From NCBI RefSeq assembly GCF_011326735.1, contig NZ_JAANCN010000001.1, forward strand, positions 186,001 to 250,000: DNA of 64,000 nucleotides. Direction: 5' to 3'. This document shows, one piece after another, positions 28,730-45,111 of this stretch. The first letter of the stretch is position 1, and every line of letters begins with the position of its first letter. The notes beneath the pieces are model-generated. The model saw only the letters and a list, made by a program, of their open reading frames with translations. It ran no database searches and was not told the DNA's origin. Position numbers and translations under genes: made by a program. Source of the DNA: Phycicoccus endophyticus. GTDB lineage: Bacteria; Actinomycetota; Actinomycetes; Actinomycetales; Dermatophilaceae.

Positions 28730-29877
28730 GCGTGACCCAGCCCCGCGGGTTCCGCGCCGCCGGCGTCGTCGCCGGCCTCAAGGCCTCCGGACGGCCCGAC
28801 CTCGCCCTCGTCGTCAACGACGGGCCGGACCACCACGCCGCCGCCGTGTTCACCACCAACCGCGTCCAGGCCGCGCCGGTGACCTGGTCGCGCCACGTCG
28901 TCGCCGACGGCCGCGCCGACGCCGTCGTCCTCAACAGCGGTGGCGCCAACGCCTGCACGGGCGCCCCGGGGTTCCAGGACACCCACCGCACGGCCGAGCA
29001 CACGGCCGACCGGCTCGGCGTGGCGGCCGGGGACGTCGTCGTGTGCTCGACCGGCCTCATCGGTGAGCGGCTGCCGATGGAGCCGCTGCTGGCCGGGGTG
29101 GACGCGGCGGCGAGCGCCCTCGCGCCCGACGGGGGGCCGGACGCCGCCGAGGCGATCCTCACGACCGACACCGTGCCCAAGACCGCCCAGGCGACCCGAG
29201 AGGGCTGGTCGGCCGGGGGGATGGCCAAGGGCGCGGGCATGCTCGCTCCCGCCCTCGCGACGATGCTCGTGGTCCTCACGACCGACGCCGTCGTCGACCC
29301 CTCGCGGCTTCACGCCGCGCTGCGGGAGGCCACCCGGACCACGCTCGAGCGGGTCGACTCCGACGGGTGCATGTCGACCAACGACACCGTCGTGGTCCTG
29401 GCCTCCGGCGCCTCCGGGGTCGAGGTCGACCAGGACGAGCTCACCGGCGCCCTGACCGAGGTGTGCGCCGACCTGGCCCGTCAGCTCGTCGCGGACGCCG
29501 AGGGCGCCCACCACGACATCGCGGTGCAGGTGCGGACCGCGGCGACCGAGGAGGACGCCCTCGAGGTGGCCCGCTCGGTCGCGCGCAACAACCTCCTCAA
29601 GTGCGCGGTGTTCGGCAACGACCCGAACTGGGGACGGGTGCTCGCGGCGGTCGGCACGACGGCGGCGGCCTTCGACCCGGACGACCTGGACGTCGCCATC
29701 AACGGGGTGCAGGTCTGTCGCGGCGGCGGGGTGGGGGAGGACCGCTCGCTCGTCGACCTGGGCGGCCGGGAGGTCCACATCGACGTCGACCTGCACGCCG
29801 GCGACGCCGAGGCGACGATCTGGACCAACGACCTGACCCACGACTACGTCCACGAGAACTCCGCCTACTCCACGTGA
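28726..29877 (+). CDS. argJ: Bifunctional glutamate N-acetyltransferase/ornithine acetyltransferase
   Basis: Transfers acetyl from N-acetylornithine to glutamate, closing the cyclic arginine pathway. 383 aa proenzyme that self-cleaves before Thr179 in the motif [20 protein letters not shown]; the beta chain begins TMLVVL. Also seen: [47 protein letters not shown], and [20 protein letters not shown] 28726 overlaps the ACT gene stop. Whether it is mono- or bifunctional cannot be told. Confidence 0.96.
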
Positions 29878-29884
29878 GGACGAG

Positions 29885-30832
29885 ATGAACGCACCGACGC
29901 AGCAGGCGCTCCGCGGCGCGATCGACGCCGCCGCGCTGCGGGTCGCCCAGGGCAAGGCCTCGACCCTCGTCGCCGCCCTGCCCTGGCTCGAGCGCTTCCG
30001 TGGCGCGCTCGTCGTCGTCAAGTACGGCGGCAACGCGATGACCGACGACGCCCTCAAGGCCGCGTTCGCCCAGGACATCGTCTTCCTGCGCTACGCCGGG
30101 CTGCGCCCGGTCGTCGTGCACGGGGGCGGCCCCCAGATCAAGGGGATGCTCGACCGCCTCGGGCTGGAGTCCGAGTTCCGCGGTGGGCTGCGGGTCACGA
30201 CGCCCGAGGTCATGGACGTCGTGCGGATGGTGCTCACCGGCTCGGTCGGGCGCGAGCTCGTCGGCCTGCTCAACCAGCACGGGCCGGTGGCCGTGGGGCT
30301 CTCCGGCGAGGACGCCCACCTCTTCGGGGCGCGGCGGCGCGGCGTCGTCGTCGACGGCGAGGAGCACGACCTCGGGCTCGTCGGCGACGTCGTGCAGGTC
30401 AACCCGGGTGCCGTGCTCGACCTGCTCGACGCCGGGCGCATCCCGGTCGTCTCGACCGTCGCGCCCGACCTCGACCAGGACGGACAGGTCCTCAACGTCA
30501 ACGCCGACACCGCGGCGGCGGCACTGGCGGCCGCGCTCGGGGCACGCAAGCTCGTCGTCCTCACCGACGTCGAGGGCGTCTACGCCAGCTGGCCCGACCG
30601 GGGCTCGCTGCTCTCCGAGCTGCGGGTCTCCGCCGCCCGCGAGCTGCTCGGGCGGGTCGAGGCGGGCATGATCCCCAAGCTCGAGGCGTGCATCCACGCC
30701 GTCGAGCGGGGGGTGCCCCAGGCGCACGTCGTCGACGGGCGCCAGCCGCACAGCATCCTCCTGGAGCTGTTCACCTCCGAGGGGATCGGGACGATGGTCC
30801 TGCCGGACCGGGACGGGAGCACCGATGACTGA
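29885..30832 (+). CDS. argB: Acetylglutamate kinase
   Basis: Phosphorylates N-acetylglutamate; usually the arginine-inhibited step in the cyclic pathway. 315 aa amino-acid kinase fold: [70 protein letters not shown]-like [14 protein letters not shown]. The N-terminal helix ([20 protein letters not shown]) is the one linked to arginine sensitivity in hexameric family members. ATG 29885 follows GAGGACGAG. Confidence 0.97.
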   Translation: MNAPTQQALRGAIDAAALRVAQGKASTLVAALPWLERFRGALVVVKYGGNAMTDDALKAAFAQDIVFLRYAGLRPVVVHGGGPQIKGMLDRLGLESEFRGGLRVTTPEVMDVVRMVLTGSVGRELVGLLNQHGPVAVGLSGEDAHLFGARRRGVVVDGEEHDLGLVGDVVQVNPGAVLDLLDAGRIPVVSTVAPDLDQDGQVLNVNADTAAAALAAALGARKLVVLTDVEGVYASWPDRGSLLSELRVSAARELLGRVEAGMIPKLEACIHAVERGVPQAHVVDGRQPHSILLELFTSEGIGTMVLPDRDGSTDD

Positions 30833-32035
30833 CGCGACGACCGCACCGCTGACCCACGAGTGGCTCGGGCGCTACGAGTCGGCGCTGCTCGGCGTCTTCG
30901 GGCGCCCCCAGCTCGTGCTCGAGCACGGCGACGGCGCCTGGGTGTGGGACGTCGACGGCCGCCGCTACCTCGACCTCGTCGGGGGCCTCGCCGTCAACGC
31001 GCTCGGGCACAACCACCCGGCGCTCGTCAGCGCCGTCTCCAAGCAGGCCGGGCAGCTCGTCCACGTCTCGAACTTCTTCACCACCCCGAGCCAGGTGGAG
31101 CTCGCCGAACGGATCCTCGGGCTCAGCGGCGCCCCCGAGGGGTCGGCGGTCTTCTTCTGCAACAGCGGGACGGAGGCCATCGAGGCCGCCGTCAAGCTCG
31201 CCCGACGCACCGGCCGCACCGGCATCGTCGCCGCCGAGGGCGCCTTCCACGGCCGCACGACCGGCGCGCTCGCCCTGACCCACAAACCGGCCTACCGCGA
31301 GCCGTTCGAACCGCTCCTGCCGGGCGTCGTCCACCTGCCGTGGGGCGACGTGGAGGCGCTCGAGCGGTCCGTCGGCCCGGACACGAGCGCGGTCGTCCTC
31401 GAGCCCATCCAGGGCGAGGGGGGCGTCGTGCCCGCCGCGCCGGAGTACCTGCAGGCGGCGCGCCGCGTCGCGACCGAGGCCGGAGCGCTGCTCGTCCTCG
31501 ACGAGATCCAGACCGGCGTCGGCCGGACGGGCAGCTGGTTCGCCTGCCAGCAGGCCGGGGTCGTCCCGGACGCGATGACCCTCGCCAAGGGCCTCGGTGG
31601 CGGGCTGCCGATCGGCGCGCTCGTCACCTTCGGCCCCGAGGTCACCGGGCTGCTCGGTGCCGGGCAGCACGGCAGCACCTTCGGCGGCAACCCGCTCGCC
31701 TGCGCCGCCGGCCTCGCGGTCCTGGACACCATCGAGTCCGAGGGGCTGCTCGAGCACGTGCGGGCCGTCGGCGAGCACCTCGAGACGCGGGTCACGGCGC
31801 TGGACGACCCCCGGGTCACGGGCGTGCGCGGCCGCGGGCTGCTGCGGGCGGTGACGCTCGCGCAGGAGTGGGCACCGGCGGTCGCGGCGCACGGCCGTGA
31901 CGCCGGCCTCATCCTCAACCCCGTGGCCCCCGACGCCATCCGGCTCGCCCCGCCGCTCGTCGTCACGGCCGAGCAGCTCGACCTGTTCGTCGACGCGCTG
32001 CCCGGGCTGCTCGACCGGGCCGGCGAGGAGGGACG

Positions 32036-32039
<4 letters not shown>
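30825..32039 (+). CDS. argD: Acetylornithine aminotransferase
   Basis: PLP enzyme converting N-acetylglutamate semialdehyde to N-acetylornithine; 404 aa, class III. Seen: [62 protein letters not shown] and Schiff-base Lys255 in [14 protein letters not shown], then [17 protein letters not shown] 30825 overlaps the argB end by 8 nt; the stop overlaps the argF GTG. Confidence 0.97.
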
Positions 32040-34922
<2,883 letters not shown>

Positions 34923-34925
34923 GCA

Positions 34926-35151
34926 GTGCTCGCCCGGCTGCTCGCCGGTGACGTGCTCGACGTCGCGCCGCGGCTGCTCGGAGCGCACCTGACGCACGCC
35001 GGGGTGACCGTGCGGCTCACCGAGGTCGAGGCCTACGGCGGCGCGGACGACCCGGGGTCGCACGCCTTCCGGGGCAGGACCCGGCGCAACGCCGTGATGT
35101 TCGGGCCGCCGGGGCGCCTGTAGGTGTACTTCACCTACGGGGTGCAGATGC
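34926..35151 (+). pseudogene. mpg: 3-methyladenine DNA glycosylase fragment (5' part, in-frame TAG)
   Basis: Native high-GC remnant of an mpg/AAG-family glycosylase, 3 nt after argH. It reads [31 protein letters not shown] (active-site Glu) and [20 protein letters not shown], then TAG at 35121-35123 where the family has Tyr, and continues in frame VYFTYGVQM before homology is lost at about 35145. So one nonsense change and loss of the 3' two thirds. argH-mpg-tyrS is the expected order. The junction with the next gene carries a tandem CAGATGC repeat (35145-35158). Confidence 0.85.
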
Positions 35152-35184
35152 CAGATGCAACCAATACGGCGGACGGAGTGTGGC

Positions 35185-35772
35185 GTGGCCCTGTTTGACC
35201 TCCTAGCCGGCCGCCCCGAGGACGTGGCTCCTCGGCTCCTAGGCGCCACCGTCCGACACGTGACCGATGAGGGGCCCGTGTCACTCGTCTTGACTGAGAC
35301 CGAGGCATACGGGGGAGAGGCTGACCCGGCTTCGCATGCGTGGCGGGGTCGCAGGCCGCGCAACCTCAGCATGTACATGCCCGCCGGGCACGCGTACATC
35401 TACCAAACTCGCCATCACCTCGCGCTCAATGTGGTCACGGGGCCGCAGGACGAGGCGTCAGCCGTCCTCCTGCGCGCCGGCAGGGTGACGGAGGGCGAAT
35501 CCCTAGCTCGTGCCAGCAGAGGCCCGCAGATCGCCGCACAGCGCCTCGCCCGTGGTCCCGCCAACCTCGCCCGATCCCTCAGCCTCACACTCGACCTCGA
35601 CGGTTTAGACCTGATGGGGGAGGGGCCGCTCACTCTGACGTTGGGTGATCAGGTGGCCCGGATTGATGTAGGTCCACGAGTTGGCGTGACCCGCGCTCAA
35701 GATGTCCAGTGGAGGTTCTCAGTCCCGGGAGACTCGACGGTCTCTGCCTACAGGCGTGCGAGCCTGCGCTAG
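35185..35772 (+). CDS. 3-methyladenine DNA glycosylase, second, probably acquired copy
   Basis: Excises alkylated purines in base-excision repair; 195 aa. Complete: [40 protein letters not shown] (catalytic Glu), AYIYQTRHHLALNVVTGP, LARGPANLARSLSL and the terminal VQWRFSVPGDSTVSAYRR. GTG 35185 is preferred because ACGGAG ends 6 nt upstream and the family begins near this Phe; ATG 35155 is an alternative. Composition is visibly less GC-biased, with TTA and CTA codons that neighbours avoid. It follows directly on the broken native copy, so it seems to have replaced it. Confidence 0.9.
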   Translation: MALFDLLAGRPEDVAPRLLGATVRHVTDEGPVSLVLTETEAYGGEADPASHAWRGRRPRNLSMYMPAGHAYIYQTRHHLALNVVTGPQDEASAVLLRAGRVTEGESLARASRGPQIAAQRLARGPANLARSLSLTLDLDGLDLMGEGPLTLTLGDQVARIDVGPRVGVTRAQDVQWRFSVPGDSTVSAYRRASLR

Positions 35773-35978
35773 GAACTGAGCCGCCCCCGAGAGCCGTCAG
35801 GCCATGCCTGTGGATTTGTCTCGCCTGACCTGTGGTCGGGCGGGCTTAAGATGGCCCTGGAACGCGATGGTTACACCGATGTAGTTCACGTGACCGGTTC
35901 GGTTGTGCCGTCGGGTTCCGCGCGGCAACGCAAAGCCCCGACCTCGGGGTGAGCCGACTGCCGGGGCGATGCTTCATC
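35773..35978. other. Non-coding stretch of the islet
   Basis: About 200 nt with no convincing gene. It contains a dyad GTCAGGC/GCCTGAC (35796-35802 and 35823-35829). Base composition stays less GC-rich than the backbone. Confidence 0.4.
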
Positions 35979-36116
35979 GTGGTGGATGAGCGAGTAACCC
36001 GGGTGATCGGGATCAAAACTGGACGGAGCGAGGACTCCATTCGGTCGCGTGCGTCGGACATCGGCGTCAGCCTCAAGCCCACGAACCAGTCCCCGTACGG
36101 CACGAAGAAGCGCTGA
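35979..36116 (+). CDS. Small phage-like basic protein, possible HTH (45 aa)
   Basis: GTG 35979 starts (M)VDERVTRVIGIKTGRSEDS, followed by IRSRASDIGVSLKPTNQSPY and GTKKR-stop. The GRSEDSIRSRASDIGVSLKP pattern resembles the recognition end of small homeodomain-like or SANT-type DNA-binding proteins common in actinophages. An upstream in-frame GTG (35949) would give 55 aa. No clear ribosome binding site. Identification is by look only; it may also be the 3' remnant of a longer gene. Confidence 0.45.
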   Translation: MVDERVTRVIGIKTGRSEDSIRSRASDIGVSLKPTNQSPYGTKKR

Positions 36117-36147
36117 CGCGCAGGGCCTCCATGAGCACGTGGAGGTC

Positions 36148-36201
36148 TGACGCGCAGCGACCGCGCCCCCGACCATGACGGCCGGGGGCGCGGTCGCGTC
36201 A
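36148..36201. terminator. Long bidirectional hairpin in the islet
   Basis: Perfect 13-bp inner stem 36159-36171 (GACCGCGCCCCCG) with 36183-36195, 11-nt loop; outer stem TGACGC (36148-36153) with GCGTCA (36196-36201). It separates the plus-strand ORF ending 36116 from the minus-strand ORF ending 36205, as a two-way terminator would. CTGACGCGCAG occurs twice nearby (36112 and 36147). Confidence 0.7.
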
Positions 36202-36204
36202 GCG

Positions 36205-36372
36205 TCAAGGGGCGGTCACTCCAAGGGGCTTGGTGGCGACTACCGCAGCGGGGTCCAGCCCGCAGTCGGGGCACGCCATAGCGTCGGACGGACCCTCGAT
36301 GTAGTTGAGCCGCTCGGCACTGGCCGTCGTCTCGACCACGTGGCCGCAGTACAGCCGGACTCGCCATCGCAT
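36205..36372 (-). CDS. Small zinc-ribbon-like protein (55 aa), phage type
   Basis: ATG 36372 gives MRWRVRLYCGHVVETTASAE, ending AMACPDCGLDPAAVVATKPLG-VTAP. The paired CGH and CPDCG motifs could bind zinc; similar RLYCGHVVE...CPDCGxDPAxIVAxKPLG proteins occur in actinophages and mobile elements as I recall. The start has no Shine-Dalgarno, and the frame is open further upstream, so the start is uncertain. Function unknown. Confidence 0.5.
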   Translation of the reverse strand: MRWRVRLYCGHVVETTASAERLNYIEGPSDAMACPDCGLDPAAVVATKPLGVTAP

Positions 36373-36534
36373 AACGGGCCGAGGTTGCAGCCGGTGTCGC
36401 AGCCTTATGGCCCTGATGAGCTCGATGGCATCCTGCACGTCCACCCCGCGTACCTCGCCAAGGCGCCAACCTCGCGCGGACTGTCCGACCTGGCCCTTAG
36501 CATCGGTCCCCCAACGGCGACCTGCGAGGAATGC
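36373..36534. other. Islet spacer without a recognised gene
   Basis: Between the divergent small ORFs; mixed composition. One frame is open on each strand, but neither gives a recognisable protein. Confidence 0.35.
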
Positions 36535-36837
36535 ATGACTCTCTCGAAAGATCAGCTCGACAAGCATGAGCTGTGGTCGACGATCGGTCAGGTGCGACCC
36601 AAGATCGCCAGCGCACTGGGCAACGCGGACGAGACCGAGGCTCAGCGACTGGCCGAGTGGCAACACGCCCTCACGTTCACCGAGCGCCTCAAGGATGTGG
36701 AGCCGTGGCGGTTTCCCGATGCCGCGACGCCACCTCCGACGACGGCGACGCGGCGGACGGGGGTGCGGGCCATCCGGCCACTCTGGCAGAGGGTCAGCCG
36801 GCGTCGGCGAGGATGCGCCGCAGCGTGCGCCGCATGA
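36535..36837 (+). CDS. Small unknown protein at the right end of the islet
   Basis: 100 aa from ATG 36535 with GAGGA 4 nt upstream. MTLSKDQLDKHELWSTIGQV, then RPKIASALGNADETEAQRLA and EWQHALTFTERLKDVEPWRF is helical, charged and plausible as a real protein; after about residue 75 it becomes Arg/Thr-rich and runs 44 nt into the 3' end of the convergent APH gene, so the native stop may have been lost at the islet junction. Not recognised. Confidence 0.45.
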   Translation: MTLSKDQLDKHELWSTIGQVRPKIASALGNADETEAQRLAEWQHALTFTERLKDVEPWRFPDAATPPPTTATRRTGVRAIRPLWQRVSRRRRGCAAACAA

Positions 36838-37711
36838 CGTCGGCCAGTGGGTGGCGACGGGGTGTGTAGTAGGCGAGGGCGCCGAGCGCCTGCTCGAGCG
36901 CATTGGCCCGGGCCCGCTCCCACGTCGCGTCGTCGGGGGCCAGCCGGGCCCGGAAGCGTGCTCGGGCCCGGGGCCCGAGCACCGCCCACGCCGGGACGAG
37001 GTCGAGCGCCGGGTCGGCGGTCGAGAGATAGCCCCAGTCGATGACCGCGGACAGCCGACGCCCGTGGAGCAGGAGGTTGCCGGGGATGAGGTCGCCGTGG
37101 CTCAGGACGTACGGCACATCGTCGTCGGCCGCGTCGGGAAGCGCGTGGAGGAGCCGCCGCACGGCCGCCACGTCGACGTCGTCCGGCAGCGGGCCGGAGG
37201 CGCCCTCGAGCCACTGGTGGGCGCGCTCCAGTACCCCGGCGAGCGGGCCGCCGCGGCGACCGGTGTCGCGCGCGGGCACGTCGGGGTGCACCCCGTCCCG
37301 GAGGGCGAGCACGGCGTCGGCGAGGTCGTCGGCGAGGTCGGACCCGTGGGGGTCCTCGACCGCCTCCCGGGCCGCCCACGCGTCCCGGCCCCCGAGCCAG
37401 CGGAGCACGGCCCACGGGTGCGGGTAGCCCGCGGCGGGCGTCCCGACGTGCTCGACCTCGGGGACGGCGACGGTCAGGCGCGGCGCCAGCCAGGGCAGCC
37501 ACCCCACCTCGCCGGCGAGGCTCGCGGCTGCGGCCGGGGTGCGGGGCACCCGGACGAGGTGCCGGGCGCCGAGCCGGTACACCGCGTGGTCCGTGCCGGT
37601 CCCGGCGACGGCGCGCAGGGGCAGGTCGGCACCCGCGGGCCACTGCTCGCGCAGCAGCGCCCGCACCACCGCGGGGTCGGTGGCGTCCTCCTCGTCGTGG
37701 ATGCGTCGCAC
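36794..37711 (-). CDS. APH-family phosphotransferase
   Basis: 305 aa from GTG 37711 (earlier starts would run into tyrS). Protein-kinase-like fold: catalytic loop VLSHGDLIPGNLLL with the HGDxxxxN motif, and metal-binding IDWGYLSTADPALDL; N-lobe HAVYRLGARHLVRVPRTPAA. Family members modify aminoglycosides, macrolides, small metabolites or antibiotics of self; the substrate cannot be read. Divergent from tyrS; convergent with the islet. Backbone composition. Confidence 0.85.
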   Translation of the reverse strand: MRRIHDEEDATDPAVVRALLREQWPAGADLPLRAVAGTGTDHAVYRLGARHLVRVPRTPAAAASLAGEVGWLPWLAPRLTVAVPEVEHVGTPAAGYPHPWAVLRWLGGRDAWAAREAVEDPHGSDLADDLADAVLALRDGVHPDVPARDTGRRGGPLAGVLERAHQWLEGASGPLPDDVDVAAVRRLLHALPDAADDDVPYVLSHGDLIPGNLLLHGRRLSAVIDWGYLSTADPALDLVPAWAVLGPRARARFRARLAPDDATWERARANALEQALGALAYYTPRRHPLADVMRRTLRRILADAG

Positions 37712-37817
37712 GGGCCCATCCCACCCGCTGGTGTCTGCGGCGTCCACCGGGTTGTGCCGTGGCAGGCTGGGCCTGCCGGCGGCCGCCGGCAGGGACCCCG
37801 GCGGAAGGACGTGGCGC

Positions 37818-39113
37818 GTGACCGACATCCTCGACGAGCTCCAGTGGCGGGGGCTGGTGGCCCAGACCACCGACGAGCCCGCGCTGCGCCGGGCACTCGC
37901 CGAGGGGCCGCTCACGGTCTACTGCGGCTTCGACCCCACGGCGCCGTCCCTGCACTTCGGCAACCTCGTCCAGCTCGTCGTCCTGCGTCGCCTGCAACGG
38001 GCCGGGCACCGGGTCATCTGCCTCGTCGGCGGCTCGACCGGCCTCATCGGCGACCCCCGCCCCACCGCGGAGCGGATGCTGAAGACCAAGGAGCAGACCG
38101 CCGAGTGGGTCGCGCGCATCGAGGAGCAGGTGCGCCCCTTCCTCGCCACCGAGGGCGAGAACCCGGCCGTGGTCGTCAACAACCTCGAGTGGACCGAGGG
38201 CCTCTCGGCGCTCGACTTCCTCCGGGACGTCGGCAAGCACTTCCGGGTCAACCAGATGCTGCGCAAGGACGCCGTGGCGGCCCGGCTGGCCAGTGACGAG
38301 GGGATCTCGTACACGGAGTTCAGCTACCAGCTGCTCCAGGGCCTGGACTACCTCGAGCTGTACCGGCAGTACGGCTGCACCCTGCAGACCGGGGGGAGCG
38401 ACCAGTGGGGGAACCTCGTCGCCGGCGCCGACCTCATCCACCGCGTCGAGGGGGCCTCGGTGCACCTGCTGACGACCCCGTTGCTCACCGACTCCGGCGG
38501 GGAGAAGTTCGGCAAGAGCGCGGGCAACGCCATCTGGCTCTCGGCCGACATGACGAGCCCGTACGCCTTCTACCAGTACTGGCTCAACGTCGAGGACGCC
38601 TCGGTCGCCCGCCTCCTGAAAGTCTTCACCGACCTCGACCCGCAGGAGGTGGCCGAGCTGGAGCGCGCTCTGGCGGAGGAACCGTGGAAGCGGGCTGCCC
38701 ACCGTGTCCTGGCCAGCGAGGTGACGACCCTCGTGCACGGCGCCGAGGCGACTGCCGCGGTGCGGGCGGCGAGCGAGGCCCTGTTCGGGCGGGGGGACCC
38801 CAGAGCGCTCGACGCCCGGACCCTGCGCGACGCCGCCGCCGAGCTGCCGAGCGGTCCGGTCACGGTGGGGATGGCGCTCGTCGACGTCCTCGTCGCCGTC
38901 GGCCTCGCCGACTCCCGCAACGCGGCTCGGCGCACCCTCGGCGAGGGTGGGGCGTCGGTCAACGGGCAGAAGGTGGCCGACCCGGAGGCGACGCTGGGTC
39001 CGCGGGACGTGCTGCCCGGCGGGGTGGTGCTCCTCCGCCGTGGACGCAAGAGCCTCGCCGCCGGCCTCGTCGCCGACGCTCCGGCAGAGCCCGACGACGT
39101 GAGCCGAGGCTGA
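37818..39113 (+). CDS. tyrS: Tyrosyl-tRNA synthetase
   Basis: 431 aa, class I. GTG 37818 (GGAAGGA upstream) gives MTDILDELQWRGLVAQTTDE. HIGH-like motif HFGNLVQLVVL after CGFDPTAPSL, TGGSDQWGN for tyrosine binding, KFGKS (KMSKS-like), and a C-terminal S4 domain (GLADSRNAARRTLGEGGASV). No T-box elements are seen in the 106-nt gap before it. Order mpg-tyrS-rrn is as in Mycobacterium except that the rRNA operon intervenes here. Confidence 0.97.
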   Translation: MTDILDELQWRGLVAQTTDEPALRRALAEGPLTVYCGFDPTAPSLHFGNLVQLVVLRRLQRAGHRVICLVGGSTGLIGDPRPTAERMLKTKEQTAEWVARIEEQVRPFLATEGENPAVVVNNLEWTEGLSALDFLRDVGKHFRVNQMLRKDAVAARLASDEGISYTEFSYQLLQGLDYLELYRQYGCTLQTGGSDQWGNLVAGADLIHRVEGASVHLLTTPLLTDSGGEKFGKSAGNAIWLSADMTSPYAFYQYWLNVEDASVARLLKVFTDLDPQEVAELERALAEEPWKRAAHRVLASEVTTLVHGAEATAAVRAASEALFGRGDPRALDARTLRDAAAELPSGPVTVGMALVDVLVAVGLADSRNAARRTLGEGGASVNGQKVADPEATLGPRDVLPGGVVLLRRGRKSLAAGLVADAPAEPDDVSRG

Positions 39114-39186
39114 GAACGGGTTCGACTGTCACACAGGCGCTTTCGTCGGCAGACGGCAGGCCTCGGGCCGCCGGGGGGCAGCCGAT

Positions 39187-39474
39187 TTGTGTTCCGCGGC
39201 GCCGGTCCTCTAATGTTCTCGACGTCAGCCCGAGAGGGAGGAACGGACACCAAGCGGCAGGGCCGAACAGCCCCGCACCAAGTAGGCCGGTCCCACGAGC
39301 TGGCCCCTGGCTCTCGCAGGTGGCTCCGAGCGCTCGACGCCCGAAGCGACAGGTGGAACAGGCGCCCGCAAGGGTGCTAGAGTGAGGGCCCTCGCGAAGA
39401 TCCAAGCGCGATCGAACCGCCCGCTCCCGCAGCGGAGCACGGATTTGACGCCCAAGCATGGACGCGGGTAAGTT
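39187..39474 (+). promoter_or_regulatory. Three tandem promoter candidates for the rRNA operon
   Basis: P1: TTGTGT (39187-39192), 18 nt, TAATGT (39211-39216). P2: TGGAAC (39354-39359), 17 nt, TAGAGT (39377-39382). P3: TTGACG (39445-39450), 18 nt, TAAGTT (39469-39474), the best match. All point into the 16S leader. The intervening sequence codes for nothing I recognise. Confidence 0.7.
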
Positions 39475-39767
39475 TGAACAGTTGCTTCCAGCGACTGGGA
39501 GAACACCGGAAGTAGCCCCGACGACACGCTCGCTGAGCGCGGCGTTGGTGCGCGTCCGAACCTTGAGAACTCAACAGCGTGTCAAAAATCGATGCCAATA
39601 ACCTCGTCGCATCGCGCCGATCACCGACCGACGGTCGGGGAGCGGTCAGATGCACGAAAATCCTTTGGTTGACAACGAACAACAGCGAAAGCGAGTTGTT
39701 CGTGCTCAGCCAGTGAAACAACCCTCCAAGGGTACCGATTTCCCGGTCTCGTATCGGGAGTCATACA
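39475..39767 (+). other. rRNA leader with processing and antitermination-like signals
   Basis: About 290 nt transcribed leader. TTGAGAACT at 39563-39571 recurs in the 16S-23S spacer (41594-41602). A hairpin CGAACAAC/GTTGTTCG with an 11-nt loop lies at about 39675-39701. No ORF is credible here. Confidence 0.6.
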
Positions 39768-44753
<4,986 letters not shown>

Positions 44754-44848
44754 ACACTTAAAGATTTTCGTGTGCTCGCGTCCACTGTGCAGTTCCCGAG
44801 ATACGGTCGGGAGGCCTACGGTAAGTAGGCACGACACATCTCCATAGA

Positions 44849-44967
44849 GTTTCGGCTGTCATAGCGAAGGGGAAACGCCCGGCTCCATTCCGAACCCGGA
44901 AGCTAAGCCCTTCAGCGCCGATGGTACTGCACTGGTGACGGTGTGGGAGAGTAGGACGCAGCCGGAC
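44849..44967 (+). rRNA. rrf: 5S ribosomal RNA
   Basis: About 119 nt, GTTTCGGCTGTCATAGCGAA to GGACGCAGCCGGAC, with the conserved loop CCATTCCGAACCCGGAAGCT. The 23S-5S spacer (44754-44848) carries the 3' strand of the pre-23S stem. Confidence 0.97.
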
Positions 44968-44976
44968 ATACTTTCC

Positions 44977-45010
44977 AGAAAGGGCCCGTCGTTCGCGACG
45001 GGCCCTTTCT
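44977..45010 (+). terminator. rRNA operon terminator
   Basis: Perfect 15-bp stem AGAAAGGGCCCGTCG (44977-44991) with 44996-45010 around a TTCG tetraloop, 9 nt after 5S, ending in CTTTCTC. Confidence 0.92.
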
Positions 45011-45049
45011 CATGCTCGGGGCCCGGCGGTGGCGGCATCCCGCGCTGCC

Positions 45050-45055
45050 TAGACT
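45050..45055 (+). promoter_or_regulatory. -10 hexamer TAGACT before the TPR gene
   Basis: TAGACT about 57 nt before the GTG; unlike the leaderless cases, a GAGG ribosome binding site is present (about 45100-45104). No clear -35. Confidence 0.45.
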
Positions 45056-45111
45056 GACCTCGGGCCCGCCGTGGCGAGAACCGGGCCCGCCGTGACGAAA
45101 GAGGACCGACT

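Noticed and set aside
35113-35145. Programmed stop-codon read-through of the first mpg
   Set aside because: The frame after the TAG keeps only about nine family-like residues and then loses homology, so read-through could not yield a working enzyme.
35145-36837. Attachment-site repeats or an integrase flanking the islet
   Set aside because: I compared both ends by eye and found only short chance matches (GGGGTGC-like); no integrase or transposase ORF is present.
37712-37817. T-box riboswitch before tyrS
   Set aside because: No AGGGTGG-ACC type T-box sequence or terminator pair is present in the short gap.
39114-39767. Short ORFs in the region upstream of 16S rRNA
   Set aside because: Small open frames exist on both strands but have no ribosome binding site or recognisable product; the region is promoter and leader.
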